The translations under genes were made by a program, and so were the position numbers. DNA of 64,000 bases. Origin: FEN-1297 sp021817845. Its GTDB lineage: Bacteria > Bacteroidota > Ignavibacteria > Ignavibacteriales > Ignavibacteriaceae. Under the pieces are notes generated by a model. The model was not told where the DNA came from and did not search any database. It saw nothing but the letters and a program-made list of their open reading frames with translations. Every line of letters begins with the position of its first letter. The first letter of the stretch is position 1. The DNA is taken from positions 67,622-131,621 of the forward strand of contig JAKAFW010000006.1 of assembly GCA_021817845.1 (NCBI GenBank), in the 5' to 3' direction. Below, one piece after another: positions 26,595 through 35,947 of this stretch.

Positions 26595-27899
26595 ATGAAG
26601 AATTTATTAAATTCATCAATGTTGCAAACAGACGGAAGAACCAGAAGCTCGGCAGAGGAAGCGCTATCGGGAAACTCAACAAAAGGAATTTTCAAAAGAT
26701 TAATCCCCTTTCTTGGACCGGCTTTTATTGCAAGCATTGCTTACGTCGACCCCGGTAATTTTGCAACTAACATTCAAGGTGGCTCCGCCTTTGGCTATAC
26801 TTTACTTTGGGTAATATTGGTCAGTAATCTTATGGCAATGATTTTGCAAACACTTTCAGCAAAACTTGGAATTGCAACAGGCAAAAATCTTGCAGAGCAT
26901 TGTCGAAATAATTTTAGCAAGCCAACTGTATACGGGATGTGGGTGTTGATGGAAATTGTTGCGATGGCTACAGACCTTGCAGAATTTTTGGGCGCAGCAA
27001 TTGGATTTAATTTATTATTCGGTTTTCCATTAATTATCGGTGGAATACTGACGGCAATTTGCACATTTTTAATTCTTGGCTTGGAACGGTATGGATTTCG
27101 CCCTCTTGAAATTGCAATTACAATTATGCTAACAGTAATTGCAAGCAGCTATCTTATTGAAACAATACTTGATAAACCCGAATTTAAATCTCTCTTGTAT
27201 CACTCGTTTGTTCCTCAATTTTCGGGAACCGAAAGTATAATTCTTGCAGCAGGTATTTTAGGCGCCACTGTTATGCCCCATGCAATTTTCCTTCACTCTG
27301 CATTAATGCAACAAAGAATCACTGTAAAGAATCCCAAAAAACTTCTCAAACTTTTCCATTATGAAATTCTTGACGTAACAATTGCGATGGGAATTGCGAG
27401 CCTGGTTAATATGGCAATGTTAATTATGGCAGCATCAACATTTTACCAACGTGGGTTTACTCATATTGCTACAATAGAAGAGGCTCACATGACTTTGCAA
27501 CCATTGCTGGGAAAAGCTGCAAGTTGGATATTTGCAATTTCTCTACTTGCTTCCGGATTATCCTCCTCTACAGTCGGAACAAGCGCAGGACAAGTAATGA
27601 TGCAAGGATTTCTTCATAGACATATTCCGGTTTGGCTAAGACGTCTAATTACCATAATACCATCTATCACCGTAATAGCTCTTAGCTTTGATCCTACAAG
27701 AACACTCGTTATTAGCCAAGTTGTTTTAAGCTTTGGTCTTCCGTTCGCAATTATTCCTTTAATAATTTTTACAAGGAAAAAAAAATTAATGGGGATTCTT
27801 GTTAACAAAAAAATCACTACTTTTATTGTGTCTGTTATTGCCGTTTTAATTATATTCTTAAATATTTACTTAATTTACCAGGTATTATTTGTTGGATAA
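26595..27899 (+). CDS. mntH: NRAMP-family divalent metal (Mn2+/Fe2+) transporter
   Basis: Proton-coupled uptake of Mn2+ and Fe2+ across the inner membrane. The 434-residue protein has about 11 helices. The metal-site motif DPGNFATNIQGGS is in helix 1 and the matching MPHAIFLHS in helix 6; both are diagnostic. It lies directly behind the DtxR-family regulator (10-base gap) and overlaps the universal stress protein gene by 11 bases, so the three form one operon. Confidence 0.95.
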   Translation: MKNLLNSSMLQTDGRTRSSAEEALSGNSTKGIFKRLIPFLGPAFIASIAYVDPGNFATNIQGGSAFGYTLLWVILVSNLMAMILQTLSAKLGIATGKNLAEHCRNNFSKPTVYGMWVLMEIVAMATDLAEFLGAAIGFNLLFGFPLIIGGILTAICTFLILGLERYGFRPLEIAITIMLTVIASSYLIETILDKPEFKSLLYHSFVPQFSGTESIILAAGILGATVMPHAIFLHSALMQQRITVKNPKKLLKLFHYEILDVTIAMGIASLVNMAMLIMAASTFYQRGFTHIATIEEAHMTLQPLLGKAASWIFAISLLASGLSSSTVGTSAGQVMMQGFLHRHIPVWLRRLITIIPSITVIALSFDPTRTLVISQVVLSFGLPFAIIPLIIFTRKKKLMGILVNKKITTFIVSVIAVLIIFLNIYLIYQVLFVG

Positions 27900-28800
27900 A
27901 TTTCTACTAAAGCGCTTATTAGTTCCGCTTGACGGTTCACCGTTAGCAGAATCTGTTTTACCAGCTGTGGCTTTTCTTGCCCAAAAATTACATACTTCTG
28001 TTACCTTAATACACATCATAGAAAAAGATGCGCCCGAAAAAGTACATGGACAGAGACATCTTAAATTATCAAAACAGGCGGAAGAATATTTAGAATCAAT
28101 TGCCGGACTTGACATATTCAAAGGAACAAAAGTTGAAATTCATGTCCACGAAGAGAAAGTAAGCGATGTTCCCAAAAGTATTGCTGATCATATTAAAGAA
28201 TTGAATCAGGATATTGTTATTTTGTGTGCTCATGGTAATGTAAGATTGCACGGGATGATATTTGGTTCGGTAGCGCAACAGGTAATTTCAAGGGGTAAAA
28301 CACCGGTTTTATTAATTAATCCATCAGCAAAAAATTTGAGCGGCGAATATCATTTCAAAAATTTTCTTGTTCCATTGGACGGGAATCCGGATCATGAACA
28401 TGCTTTGAGCTATGCTTCTGGATTAGCAAAATTATGCGAAGCAAAGATTCATCTCGTTATGGCAATCCCTAATTTTGGGACAATGTCGGGAGAAGTATCT
28501 CCCGCAAACCGCTTTCTTCCTGCCACAACTTCCAAAATGATGGATATGCTTGTAACCGATGCAGAAGAATACCTGGTGAGCCTGAAAGAAAAGTTTAAAG
28601 AGTTCAATTTAATAATATCTACAAGCGCTAAAAGAAATGACCCTGCAATAGCTATTTTAGAAACAGCAGAAGAAAATAATTCGGATTTAATTATTCTTGC
28701 AACCCACGGTACAAAAGGAGCAGAAGCATTTTGGGAAGGAAGCATTACTCCTAAAATTAGCAAGATAAGCAAGATCCCTCTCTTACTTGTCCCGGTTTAG
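27889..28800 (+). CDS. Tandem-domain universal stress protein
   Basis: The 303-residue protein contains two UspA domains, each starting with the same strand (LLVPLDGSPLAESVL near residue 10; FLVPLDGNPDHEHAL near 160). Each ends with a nucleotide-binding loop (CAHGNVRLHGMIFGSVAQQ; ATHGTKGAEAFWEGS, of the G-x2-G-x9-G type). ATP binding is therefore plausible. It starts with a TTG at 27889 inside the end of mntH. Its coupling to a metal importer suggests a role in regulating transport or in the associated stress response (inference). Confidence 0.88.
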   Translation: MLDKFLLKRLLVPLDGSPLAESVLPAVAFLAQKLHTSVTLIHIIEKDAPEKVHGQRHLKLSKQAEEYLESIAGLDIFKGTKVEIHVHEEKVSDVPKSIADHIKELNQDIVILCAHGNVRLHGMIFGSVAQQVISRGKTPVLLINPSAKNLSGEYHFKNFLVPLDGNPDHEHALSYASGLAKLCEAKIHLVMAIPNFGTMSGEVSPANRFLPATTSKMMDMLVTDAEEYLVSLKEKFKEFNLIISTSAKRNDPAIAILETAEENNSDLIILATHGTKGAEAFWEGSITPKISKISKIPLLLVPV

Positions 28801-29008
28801 AAATAAATATTTATATCTACTTGGCTAAACATTATCGGAGGAAAAGCTCTCTCAATTGACATCACTAAATATTTATGAATGAAAACTTGGTTTGAGAGAC
28901 CGGTATCTAGGAAAATTCGCTACATGAATTACAATGGATGCAAACATAGGTCTTATACCGCATCACATGTAAAAAAATGGTCCGTCTAAAAATTACTTCG
29001 TTTTTTTA

Positions 29009-29701
29009 TCAAATAAGCCGGGCTATTATAAATGCCGCCGCTGCCGCTAAACCCCCGATAAATATAGTTTGAAGACCTCCTCGCCAAGGATTAATGCCCG
29101 TAAATTTTCCTTTAACGAATCCGAAGATAAACAATGCAGCTAAAGTAACCACTACAGAAACGTAAAGAGAAATCATTATATCTTTTAAAAAAATATAAGG
29201 CGCAAGAGGAATTAATCCACCAAATATATAGGAAAAAGCAATCGTGGAAGCGCTTTTAAGTGCGCGCTTAGGGTCGGGGGCTTCGAGACCAAGTTCAAAT
29301 CTCATCATAAAATCAACCCACTTATCTTGATTTTTAGAAAGCGCTGCAGATATTGGCTTAATATGTTCGTCACTTAAGCCGTAATCTTGAAATATTTCCT
29401 CCACCTCTTCGATTTCAACATGGGGTAATTTTATTGTCTCATCAATTTCTCTTTGACGTTCGGAATTATAGTGTTGAAGGTCTGTTTTAGCTGCAAGAAA
29501 TCCACCGAGTCCCATAGCAATAGAGCCCGCTGCTATCTCTGCAAATCCGGCAGTAACAACAATATTCGTAGCGGCTACTGCGCCCGTCAATCCTGCGGCT
29601 AATGCAAATGGTACCGTTAATCCGTCTGACATTCCTATTACAACGTCTCTGACTGTTTCCGAAGAGGTAAAATGTTTTTCTGTATGTGGAGTACTTGGCA
29701 T
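29009..29701 (-). CDS. VIT1/CCC1-family iron/manganese transporter
   Basis: The 230-residue membrane protein begins with the family pattern VRDVVIGMSDGLTVPFALAAGLTGA, followed by FAEIAAGSIAMGLGGFLAAKTD. The cytosolic metal-binding helix region (HYNSERQREIDE to FELGLEAPDPKRA) separates helices 1-2 from helices 3-5. Family members move Fe2+ or Mn2+ out of the cytosol. It faces the mntH operon convergently, so import and export functions lie side by side. ATG 29701 has a good AAAGGAA ribosome-binding site. Confidence 0.9.
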   Translation of the reverse strand: MPSTPHTEKHFTSSETVRDVVIGMSDGLTVPFALAAGLTGAVAATNIVVTAGFAEIAAGSIAMGLGGFLAAKTDLQHYNSERQREIDETIKLPHVEIEEVEEIFQDYGLSDEHIKPISAALSKNQDKWVDFMMRFELGLEAPDPKRALKSASTIAFSYIFGGLIPLAPYIFLKDIMISLYVSVVVTLAALFIFGFVKGKFTGINPWRGGLQTIFIGGLAAAAAFIIARLI

Positions 29702-29979
29702 AAAATTCCTTTCTTAACATTTAATAACGTAATTAAACTAATTAACTTCAGATTAAATAATAATTAATTGAATGTTTTATATCAAATTAAAGAAAAATAT
29801 TATCCGTAGAATAAAAGCGAATAAATTTATATTTCATTTTTATTGAACACTACTTTAGCGTTCTACAAAGAATAATTCTTTATTCCACTTGGTTTAACAT
29901 TTGGGTTATTAGACCTGTCCTTTATATAGATGTACAAATGTATTAGGTTTGCTACTGTTTTTTAATCGCCACAAATCAA

Positions 29980-30867
29980 ATGAAAAAAATTAAAGTTTTA
30001 TTATTCTATAAGTATGTTCATTTTAATGAACCCGAAAGGTTTATGCACGATCATCTTTCGTGGTGCAATAATAATGACATCAAAGGAAGAATATACATTG
30101 CTACGGAAGGAATAAACGGAACTGTTTCAGGCAACATAGAAAATATTAGTAGATACAAATTATTATTGCGAAGCTATCCTGAGTTCAATGATATTATTTT
30201 CAAAGAAGATGATGAAGATAAACACGCTTTTAAGGAAATTCATGTCAGGGTGAAAAAGGAAATTGTTCATTCGAATTTGGACAATATATCGCTTCGGAAC
30301 GGCGGCAAAAGGTTGTCCCCTGAAGGTCTTTTAAGATTTTATGAAGAAGGAAAAGAGTTTATTATTGTCGATGCCAGGAACTGGTATGAGAGTAAAATTG
30401 GAAAATTCAAAAACGCCATTACGCCACCTATGAAAAATTTCAGAGAGTGGGCGCAAGCTGCAGAGATGCTAAATGATTTCAAAGATAAAACCGTTGTTAC
30501 TTATTGTACCGGAGGAATCAGATGTGAAAAGGCTTCTGCGTATTTGGTTGAAAAAGGATTCAAAGATGTTTACCAACTTGATGGCGGGATAGTTACTTAT
30601 ACAAAAATATTCCCCGACACTTATTGGGAAGGTGGGATTTTTGTTTTCGACGAACGGCGTGTAGTTAACCCTAACAGCGACCCAAAATTAAAATATGTTT
30701 CCAATTGTTATTTCTGCGGTGAGCCTACTTCTTACTACATCAATTGCCATAATTTAAAGTGCGATAAAATTTTAGTGGCATGTCACAGATGCAAAAAAGA
30801 AAATGATTATTGCTGTTCAGAAGAATGCAGGAATTCCCCCTTTAAACGGGATAAATTCTACGGCTAA
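29980..30867 (+). CDS. trhO: tRNA uridine(34) hydroxylase, rhodanese-related (YceA/TrhO)
   Basis: Hydroxylates U34 of certain tRNAs, the first step toward 5-methoxy- or 5-carboxymethoxyuridine. The 295-residue protein has the N-terminal acylphosphatase-like domain (ATEGINGTVSG at 41-51) and the rhodanese domain with the active-site loop YCTGGIRCEKAS (Cys176). A C-terminal Cys-rich part contains CYFCG and CHRCKKENDYCCSEEC, probably a zinc site, as in the family's longer members. It is monocistronic, with a 278-base leader upstream in which no regulatory motif was recognised. Confidence 0.93.
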   Translation: MKKIKVLLFYKYVHFNEPERFMHDHLSWCNNNDIKGRIYIATEGINGTVSGNIENISRYKLLLRSYPEFNDIIFKEDDEDKHAFKEIHVRVKKEIVHSNLDNISLRNGGKRLSPEGLLRFYEEGKEFIIVDARNWYESKIGKFKNAITPPMKNFREWAQAAEMLNDFKDKTVVTYCTGGIRCEKASAYLVEKGFKDVYQLDGGIVTYTKIFPDTYWEGGIFVFDERRVVNPNSDPKLKYVSNCYFCGEPTSYYINCHNLKCDKILVACHRCKKENDYCCSEECRNSPFKRDKFYG

Positions 30868-31023
30868 ATAGTTATAGCTTTTCAGCGAACAATGAAAATC
30901 AAACGTTTTAGAATTTTACACCAAAGCCGACTATTTCTTCATTGTATGTGCTATTGTTATTTTTGTGATGACATTATATATGTTAGTTATAATTCATTAA
31001 TAATTTTAATATTTTTTTTATAA

Positions 31024-31800
31024 ATGATTAATAAAACATTTCTCTTCATTTTAAGTTTCGTAATAACCACAAATATATTTGCTCAGCAGGGATTGGTAAA
31101 AGCTCGTTACGAGAACGGAAAAGTAAAATCTGAAATAAATTATTCAAACAATGTTAAAGAGGGTTCGGCCAAATTTTACTATCCTAACGGTAATTTGAAA
31201 GAAGAATTAAATTATATTAATGGAGCCGTTGATGGCGTAGTTAAAGAATATTATGAAAACGGAAAACTTAAAGAACTTTACACCATTGAAAATGGAAGAC
31301 GTGAAGGAGCAACTTCTTTTTATAGTGAAGATGGTAATTATTTGAAAGATGATAATTACTCTGCCGGTATTTTACAGCGTAATGAAGAAGATACGACCCA
31401 CTTAATTGCTAGTACTATCGTTGATACGTTATATAAAAATAAAAGTCAACAGAAAGACTCAACCCAAGTTTCTAGTGCTAAAAATGTATTTGATAATTCG
31501 GGTTATTTAACAAGCGCCGAAGTAATGCCCACGCCTGTCGGCGGTATAAAATCAATACTAAATAAATTAGTATACCCTCAAGATGCAAGAAAAAAGAAAA
31601 TTGAAGGTACCGTTTTAATCTTAGCAGACATAGATGAATATGGCGAAGTTAATTATGCAAAAGTATTGAAAGGAATTGGGCACGGCTGTAATGAAGCTGC
31701 AAAAATTGCTGTCTTTTATGCACAGTTTAAACCAGGAATGATAAAGGGTAAACCAGTTAAAGTTGAAATGAAAATTCCAATTGAGTTCAAATTAAAATAA
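31024..31800 (+). CDS. MORN/YwqK-repeat protein with C-terminal TonB domain
   Basis: The 258-residue protein has a signal peptide (FLFILSFVITTNIFAQ). Three to four MORN-type YwqK repeats follow (residues 25-110; units such as YYPNGNLKEELNYINGAVDG). A TonB C-terminal domain covers about 170-258 (KLVYPQDARKKKIEGTVLI; FKPGMIKGKPVKVEMKIP). A normal energy-transducing TonB keeps an N-terminal membrane anchor and a proline-rich linker; this protein has neither, so it is probably a periplasmic TonB-like adaptor. It is convergent with pdxB, with only 13 bases between. Confidence 0.8.
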   Translation: MINKTFLFILSFVITTNIFAQQGLVKARYENGKVKSEINYSNNVKEGSAKFYYPNGNLKEELNYINGAVDGVVKEYYENGKLKELYTIENGRREGATSFYSEDGNYLKDDNYSAGILQRNEEDTTHLIASTIVDTLYKNKSQQKDSTQVSSAKNVFDNSGYLTSAEVMPTPVGGIKSILNKLVYPQDARKKKIEGTVLILADIDEYGEVNYAKVLKGIGHGCNEAAKIAVFYAQFKPGMIKGKPVKVEMKIPIEFKLK

Positions 31801-31813
31801 ATTGTACTTAATC

Positions 31814-32953
31814 TTAAATAATTTCGACCTGAAAGCGGAAATTTTTTATAATATTCAAAATTCTTTCATCCCCATTTGATATTACTGCTTTATAATTACT
31901 AAATTCCCTTCGAAAGGGATATTCTTTTCGCAACTTATCAAAATAAGCTGAGCGATCTTTTTTCTCTAAATTTTCTATCCTGCGCATTCGAGCATCATCC
32001 TCTTTGATAGCATAGGCCGATTTAAATATATTAGTTAGTGTTGCCGTTAATTTTCCGTTATAATTAATTGTTATTTCATTTTCCCGCACTTTCTGAAAAA
32101 TGGGATTCCACATTGGTTTTACTTTTAGAAAACTACAAAGCGCATTATAAATAATTACAGTTCCGTTTATTTTTCCTTCAAGTGAATAACCAGCAATATG
32201 CGGTGTTGCTATACATACTTGATTTAGCAAATCAATATTTATATCAGGCTCATTTTCCCAAACATCAAGATTAACCAGTAAAGATTTTTCCTTAATAAAT
32301 TTTACAAGTACAGAATTATCAATTACCTGACCGCGCGAAGCATTTATCAAAATTGTTCCTCTTTTAAGTGATGATAACTTTTCCGCATTGATAAGGTGAA
32401 AAGTTTTATCAACACCTTCAAGATTTAATGGAACGTGGAATGTAATTATATCGGCGTTAAGTGCTTTTTCAAGAGAAACATATTCATTGCTTCCTGTTCT
32501 CCTTTGCAGGGGAGGATCGTTTTTGAGTACTTTCATTCCGACAGATTCGGCAAGCCTTGCAACACGGCTACCGATATTTCCGACACCTATAACCCCAAGC
32601 GTTTTTTCTTCGAAGGAAAAAGAATACTCATTAGCAAGTAGAGAAATTGAAGTAAACACATATTCCGCAACGGCATCAGCATTGCAGCCGGCTGCATCCT
32701 TAAAAATGATTTTATTTGAATTTAAATATTCTAAGTCGATGTGGTCGGTACCTATAGTAGCAGTACCAACAAATTTCACCGGGGTATCGCGTAATAAGCT
32801 TTCATCTACCTTTGTAATTGAACGGACAATCAAAGCATCGGCGGAAAGTAATGTCTCTCTTGTAATTTTTCTTCCAGGAAGCAGTCTTACTTCTCCAAAT
32901 TGTGAGAATGCTTCTTCGGCAAATGATATATTTTCATCAACGACTAATATCAT
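31814..32953 (-). CDS. pdxB: 4-phosphoerythronate dehydrogenase
   Basis: Oxidises 4-phospho-D-erythronate in the DXP-dependent route to pyridoxal phosphate. The 379-residue protein is a member of the D-2-hydroxyacid dehydrogenase family, with PdxB features: FVGTATIGTDHIDLEYL, AAGCNADAVAEYV, the Rossmann glycine loop LGVIGVGNIGSRVARL, ILINASRGQVIDN and the catalytic His in ATPHIAGYSLEGK. An extra C-terminal region, typical of PdxB rather than SerA, ends the protein. It lies alone. Its product would supply the PLP used by the neighbouring KamA and DegT-type enzymes. Confidence 0.9.
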   Translation of the reverse strand: MILVVDENISFAEEAFSQFGEVRLLPGRKITRETLLSADALIVRSITKVDESLLRDTPVKFVGTATIGTDHIDLEYLNSNKIIFKDAAGCNADAVAEYVFTSISLLANEYSFSFEEKTLGVIGVGNIGSRVARLAESVGMKVLKNDPPLQRRTGSNEYVSLEKALNADIITFHVPLNLEGVDKTFHLINAEKLSSLKRGTILINASRGQVIDNSVLVKFIKEKSLLVNLDVWENEPDINIDLLNQVCIATPHIAGYSLEGKINGTVIIYNALCSFLKVKPMWNPIFQKVRENEITINYNGKLTATLTNIFKSAYAIKEDDARMRRIENLEKKDRSAYFDKLRKEYPFRREFSNYKAVISNGDERILNIIKNFRFQVEII

Positions 32954-33256
32954 ATCTATAAATAAAATAAGTTTTCTTTTCTAAATACAATTTAATTACT
33001 GCCTCTTGCTTTCCGAACACACTTTGATTCGAATTATGGATTATCAATAAAGGAATAGAAAGAGAAGATATGCTTAGAATTTTTCATTCAAAAAAAGAAT
33101 GACCTAAAGGCAAGATGACTATCGGTTCGATAGAGCCCACTTGTCCGATAAACAGATCTTCAATTGAGAAAACTTTTAACTATTGAAGATTTCTCTCTCC
33201 CGTCGAAGACGCACTACGGGCTTTGGGGTCAACCCTCAGTTTAATACAATAAAAAT
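32954..33256. other. Repeat-bearing spacer between pdxB and the KamA operon
   Basis: A 303-base spacer without a gene. It contains ATCTTCAAT (33156-33164) paired with ATTGAAGAT (33182-33190), followed by CCCGT/ACGGG (33200-33221), a hairpin pair like those in the element at 50347-50464. It follows the 3' end of kamA, so it may also serve as the operon's terminator region. Confidence 0.4.
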
Positions 33257-34420
33257 TTAATTTTCTACTTCTTCTAAAACAGGAAGTTCGATCTTAGTTA
33301 CTTTTATTTCTTTCTGTTTGGTTTTTCCATTTTTGCCGTTACTTCCATTTTTACCATTTGTTTTAACTGGATTATGACTATCGTGATAATTTTTATAAGA
33401 AAAGATTTTCTTCTGGTAATTGCGTAGAATTATTTTTTCATCATCAAAATGAATCACATAATTCGGAAGCAGAGGAATTTTTCCGCCGCCGCCGGGGGCA
33501 TCGATTACGAAATGAGGAATTGCAAGTCCGCTTGTATGCCCGCGTAAATTTTCAATTATGTTCAGTCCGGTTTCAATAGAAGTCCTGAAATGATTTGCTC
33601 CTTTTGTTTCGTCAGCCATATACATATAATATGGGCGAACACGAATTCTAAGAAGTTTTTGCATTAATTCCTTAACTACCTCCGGGTTGTCATTTACTCC
33701 TTTCATTAATACCATCTGATTTCCAACTGGAATACCGGCATCTGCAAGCATTGTGCAAGCTTTAGAACTTTCCGGGGTAATTTCCCAAGGGTGATTGAAA
33801 TGAGTATTAAGATAAATCGGATGATATTTTTTAAGCATGTTACAAAGCTGCGGAGTAATTCTATGCGGAAGTACGCAAGGCATTTTGGAGCCAAGTCTTA
33901 TTATTTCAATATGAGGAATTGCTCTTAGGCGCTGAATAATTTTTTCAAGCATTGCATCGGTTAGCATAAGCGGATCGCCGCCCGACATAATAACATCTCT
34001 TATTTCAGTATGCTTTTCAAGATATTGAAATGCGCTTTCCAATCCCTTCATCGAAATTTTTTCATAATCACCTACTTTGCGCTTACGCGTGCAGAAGCGG
34101 CAATATAGCCCACACTGGCTTGTAACAAGAAAAAGGGCTCTGTCTGGATATCGATGTGTAATATTAGGAACTGGACTCATAGCATCTTCCATCAAAGGGT
34201 CTTCATCGCTATCGATATCATCAAGTTCTATTTTATCCGGAACGCATTGGCGCCAAATAGGATCACCTGGGTAACGAATTAAACTAAGATAATAAGGATT
34301 TATTCGTGCCTGAAAAAATTCATCTAAGTCTTCCGCAACTTTTCTATCAATATTGAATTTTTCCACAATCTGATCAACAGTGTGGACACTGTCTCTGATC
34401 ATTTGCTGCCACAGTTCCAT
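33257..34420 (-). CDS. kamA: KamA-family radical SAM L-lysine 2,3-aminomutase
   Basis: Converts L-lysine to L-beta-lysine using SAM, a [4Fe-4S] cluster and PLP. In the 387-residue protein the cluster motif CxxxCxxC is C103, C107, C110 (SQCGLYCRFCTRKRKV). The PLP lysine is K314 in DAPGGGGK. D270 and D307 sit 37 residues apart and 7 before the PLP lysine, exactly as the two aspartates (D293, D330) that bind the lysine side-chain amino group in the clostridial enzyme; this favours lysine over glutamate. The last ~35 residues are a low-complexity Asn/Gly/Lys tail. It is the last gene of the four-gene minus-strand operon, 20 bases after the GNAT gene. Confidence 0.92.
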   Translation of the reverse strand: MELWQQMIRDSVHTVDQIVEKFNIDRKVAEDLDEFFQARINPYYLSLIRYPGDPIWRQCVPDKIELDDIDSDEDPLMEDAMSPVPNITHRYPDRALFLVTSQCGLYCRFCTRKRKVGDYEKISMKGLESAFQYLEKHTEIRDVIMSGGDPLMLTDAMLEKIIQRLRAIPHIEIIRLGSKMPCVLPHRITPQLCNMLKKYHPIYLNTHFNHPWEITPESSKACTMLADAGIPVGNQMVLMKGVNDNPEVVKELMQKLLRIRVRPYYMYMADETKGANHFRTSIETGLNIIENLRGHTSGLAIPHFVIDAPGGGGKIPLLPNYVIHFDDEKIILRNYQKKIFSYKNYHDSHNPVKTNGKNGSNGKNGKTKQKEIKVTKIELPVLEEVEN

Positions 34421-34440
34421 GACTAAGCCTCAGTTTGTTT

Positions 34441-34911
34441 TTAATAAAAATATTTTCCGAAAATAATTAAATGGTCACCTACTGAATAAAAATCCTTTAT
34501 CTCGGCGACTATTGTAAACTTGTTCCGCAAATAAAAACTTCTTGTTCTTGCATAACTATCTTTAGAAGATGTCTCGGCTAAAAACCATCTGCCGTTGTTT
34601 TCTTTTACAAATCCTTCTGCATGCTCAAGAAGATTTTTACCAATACCTTTTATTTCGGAATCAGGATCTGCAACGATCCAGTATAAATCAAAAACTCCGT
34701 CTGTCAGCGGCCTTTTACCGGTGCAGTGATATCCTAATATTTTTTTTTCGTACTCATATACGAAAAGATGATAATCATTTTGTGCCGGATTATTTGCCGC
34801 AATATTTACTAATTCCATGGCAACTTCAACTTCATTATTGGTGAAATTGGAAATTTTTTTTAGCATCCTTGCTATTTTTGCTGCGTCAGCTTGCTCTATT
34901 TTGCGAATCAT
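34441..34911 (-). CDS. GNAT-family N-acetyltransferase in the KamA/ATP-grasp operon
   Basis: The 156-residue protein is a single GNAT domain. The acetyl-CoA pyrophosphate loop region is DPDSEIKGIGKNLLEHAEGF (about residue 85-104), preceded by the strand VFDLYWIVAD and followed by RWFLAETSSKDSYARTRSFY, typical of motif B. It overlaps the upstream ATP-grasp gene by 26 bases, so it is translationally coupled. In methanogens and some bacteria an unrelated-length GNAT (AblB) acetylates beta-lysine from lysine aminomutase. The same function is possible here, but this protein is much shorter, and the acceptor could instead be a beta-lysine peptide. Confidence 0.8.
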   Translation of the reverse strand: MIRKIEQADAAKIARMLKKISNFTNNEVEVAMELVNIAANNPAQNDYHLFVYEYEKKILGYHCTGKRPLTDGVFDLYWIVADPDSEIKGIGKNLLEHAEGFVKENNGRWFLAETSSKDSYARTRSFYLRNKFTIVAEIKDFYSVGDHLIIFGKYFY

Positions 34912-35947
34912 TTTTTTCTCTTGTTAAAGCAAAACTTGCGATCCGTCTTAATAATTCGGGGTAAGAAATCCCAAAGGCTGCCGAAGCTCTCGCAAAACCG
35001 GAGTCGGTGGAAATATCCGGGTTTGGATTTACTTCAATTACAAAAGGGTTTCCATTTTTATCGATGCGAAAATCAATTCTTGCATAATCCCGGCAACCCA
35101 TTGCTTCAAATGCAAGCAAAGCGGTTTTTTCTATTTTGCTTTTAAGATTTTTATCAAGCTTTGCCGGACATACAGGTTTCGTATACTGATAATAAACACT
35201 ATTCTCAATCCATTTGCCTTCATATGTAACAATCCTTGGTAAATCATCCGGAAGGCCGTCAAAGTTAATTTCAGAAATCGGAAGTACTATATCGCCAAGC
35301 ACGGCAGCATTAAATTCGCGACCGTCAATATATTCTTCTATTATAACTTCTTGATTGTATGTTTTCCACAAAAATTCAAGATGCTTTTCTAAGGCATCTA
35401 TATCTTCTACAACAGAGAATTCCGAAATACCTATGCTTGCATCCTCTTTTAGTAATTTTAGGATTACAGGAAAATTTAAATTAAAATTTATACCCGATAA
35501 TTCTTCGAAAGGTTTTAAGGTTGTTGAATGAGGTGTACTAATCCCGAAAGAGGCAAGAATTTTTTTTGTCCTGCTTTTATTTAAGCAATTGCCGAGGGTA
35601 GCTGGGAGGTTGCCAGTAAAATTGAAGCCTAATAGCTGAAACAGTCCAGCCATACAATATTCATAGGGGGCAATTCCTTCTACAGATTCGACAAAGTTAA
35701 AAATTATATCCGGGTTATATTCATTAATAGAATTAATTGTACGTTCAACATTCCTATCTATTGCAATAACCTTAACTTCGTTGAAAAAGTGGGTGAGATC
35801 ATTTTTAATTAGTGATATTTCATTTGCAAATCCGTTTTCTGAAAGATCATTGGCAGAAAATTCAATATCGTTTGGTTTCCCATTATAAATCGAAAAGACA
35901 GAAACCGGTGCGTTGTAACAGATTAATATTTTCACATTTGTTTTCAT
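34886..35947 (-). CDS. ATP-grasp ligase related to D-Ala-D-Ala ligase (second copy)
   Basis: The 353-residue protein has the Ddl-type ATP-grasp C-terminal half: FPVILKLLKEDASIGI, the ATP-binding VIIEEYIDGREFNAAVLGD, CRDYARIDFRIDKNGNPFV, and the Mg-binding FVIEVNPNPDIST. The N-terminal glycine/glutamate substrate motif of true Ddl is not visible; the start reads KILICYNAPVSV. It is a diverged paralogue of the gene just upstream, with which it overlaps by four bases (ATGA). In place of the Ddl motif EVNTLPG it has EVNPNPD, so the acceptor amino acid probably differs. I infer a peptide ligase of the beta-lysine pathway. Confidence 0.8.
   Translation of the reverse strand: MKTNVKILICYNAPVSVFSIYNGKPNDIEFSANDLSENGFANEISLIKNDLTHFFNEVKVIAIDRNVERTINSINEYNPDIIFNFVESVEGIAPYEYCMAGLFQLLGFNFTGNLPATLGNCLNKSRTKKILASFGISTPHSTTLKPFEELSGINFNLNFPVILKLLKEDASIGISEFSVVEDIDALEKHLEFLWKTYNQEVIIEEYIDGREFNAAVLGDIVLPISEINFDGLPDDLPRIVTYEGKWIENSVYYQYTKPVCPAKLDKNLKSKIEKTALLAFEAMGCRDYARIDFRIDKNGNPFVIEVNPNPDISTDSGFARASAAFGISYPELLRRIASFALTREKNDSQNRAS

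Noticed and set aside
28879..28989. Small ORF of 36 codons after the universal stress protein gene
   Set aside because: No ribosome-binding site at a proper distance, no recognisable feature, and it lies in a convergent gap; judged chance.
33257..34420. KamA as glutamate 2,3-aminomutase or EpmB
   Set aside because: Both lysine-selecting aspartates are present, and no epmA or efp gene is nearby.
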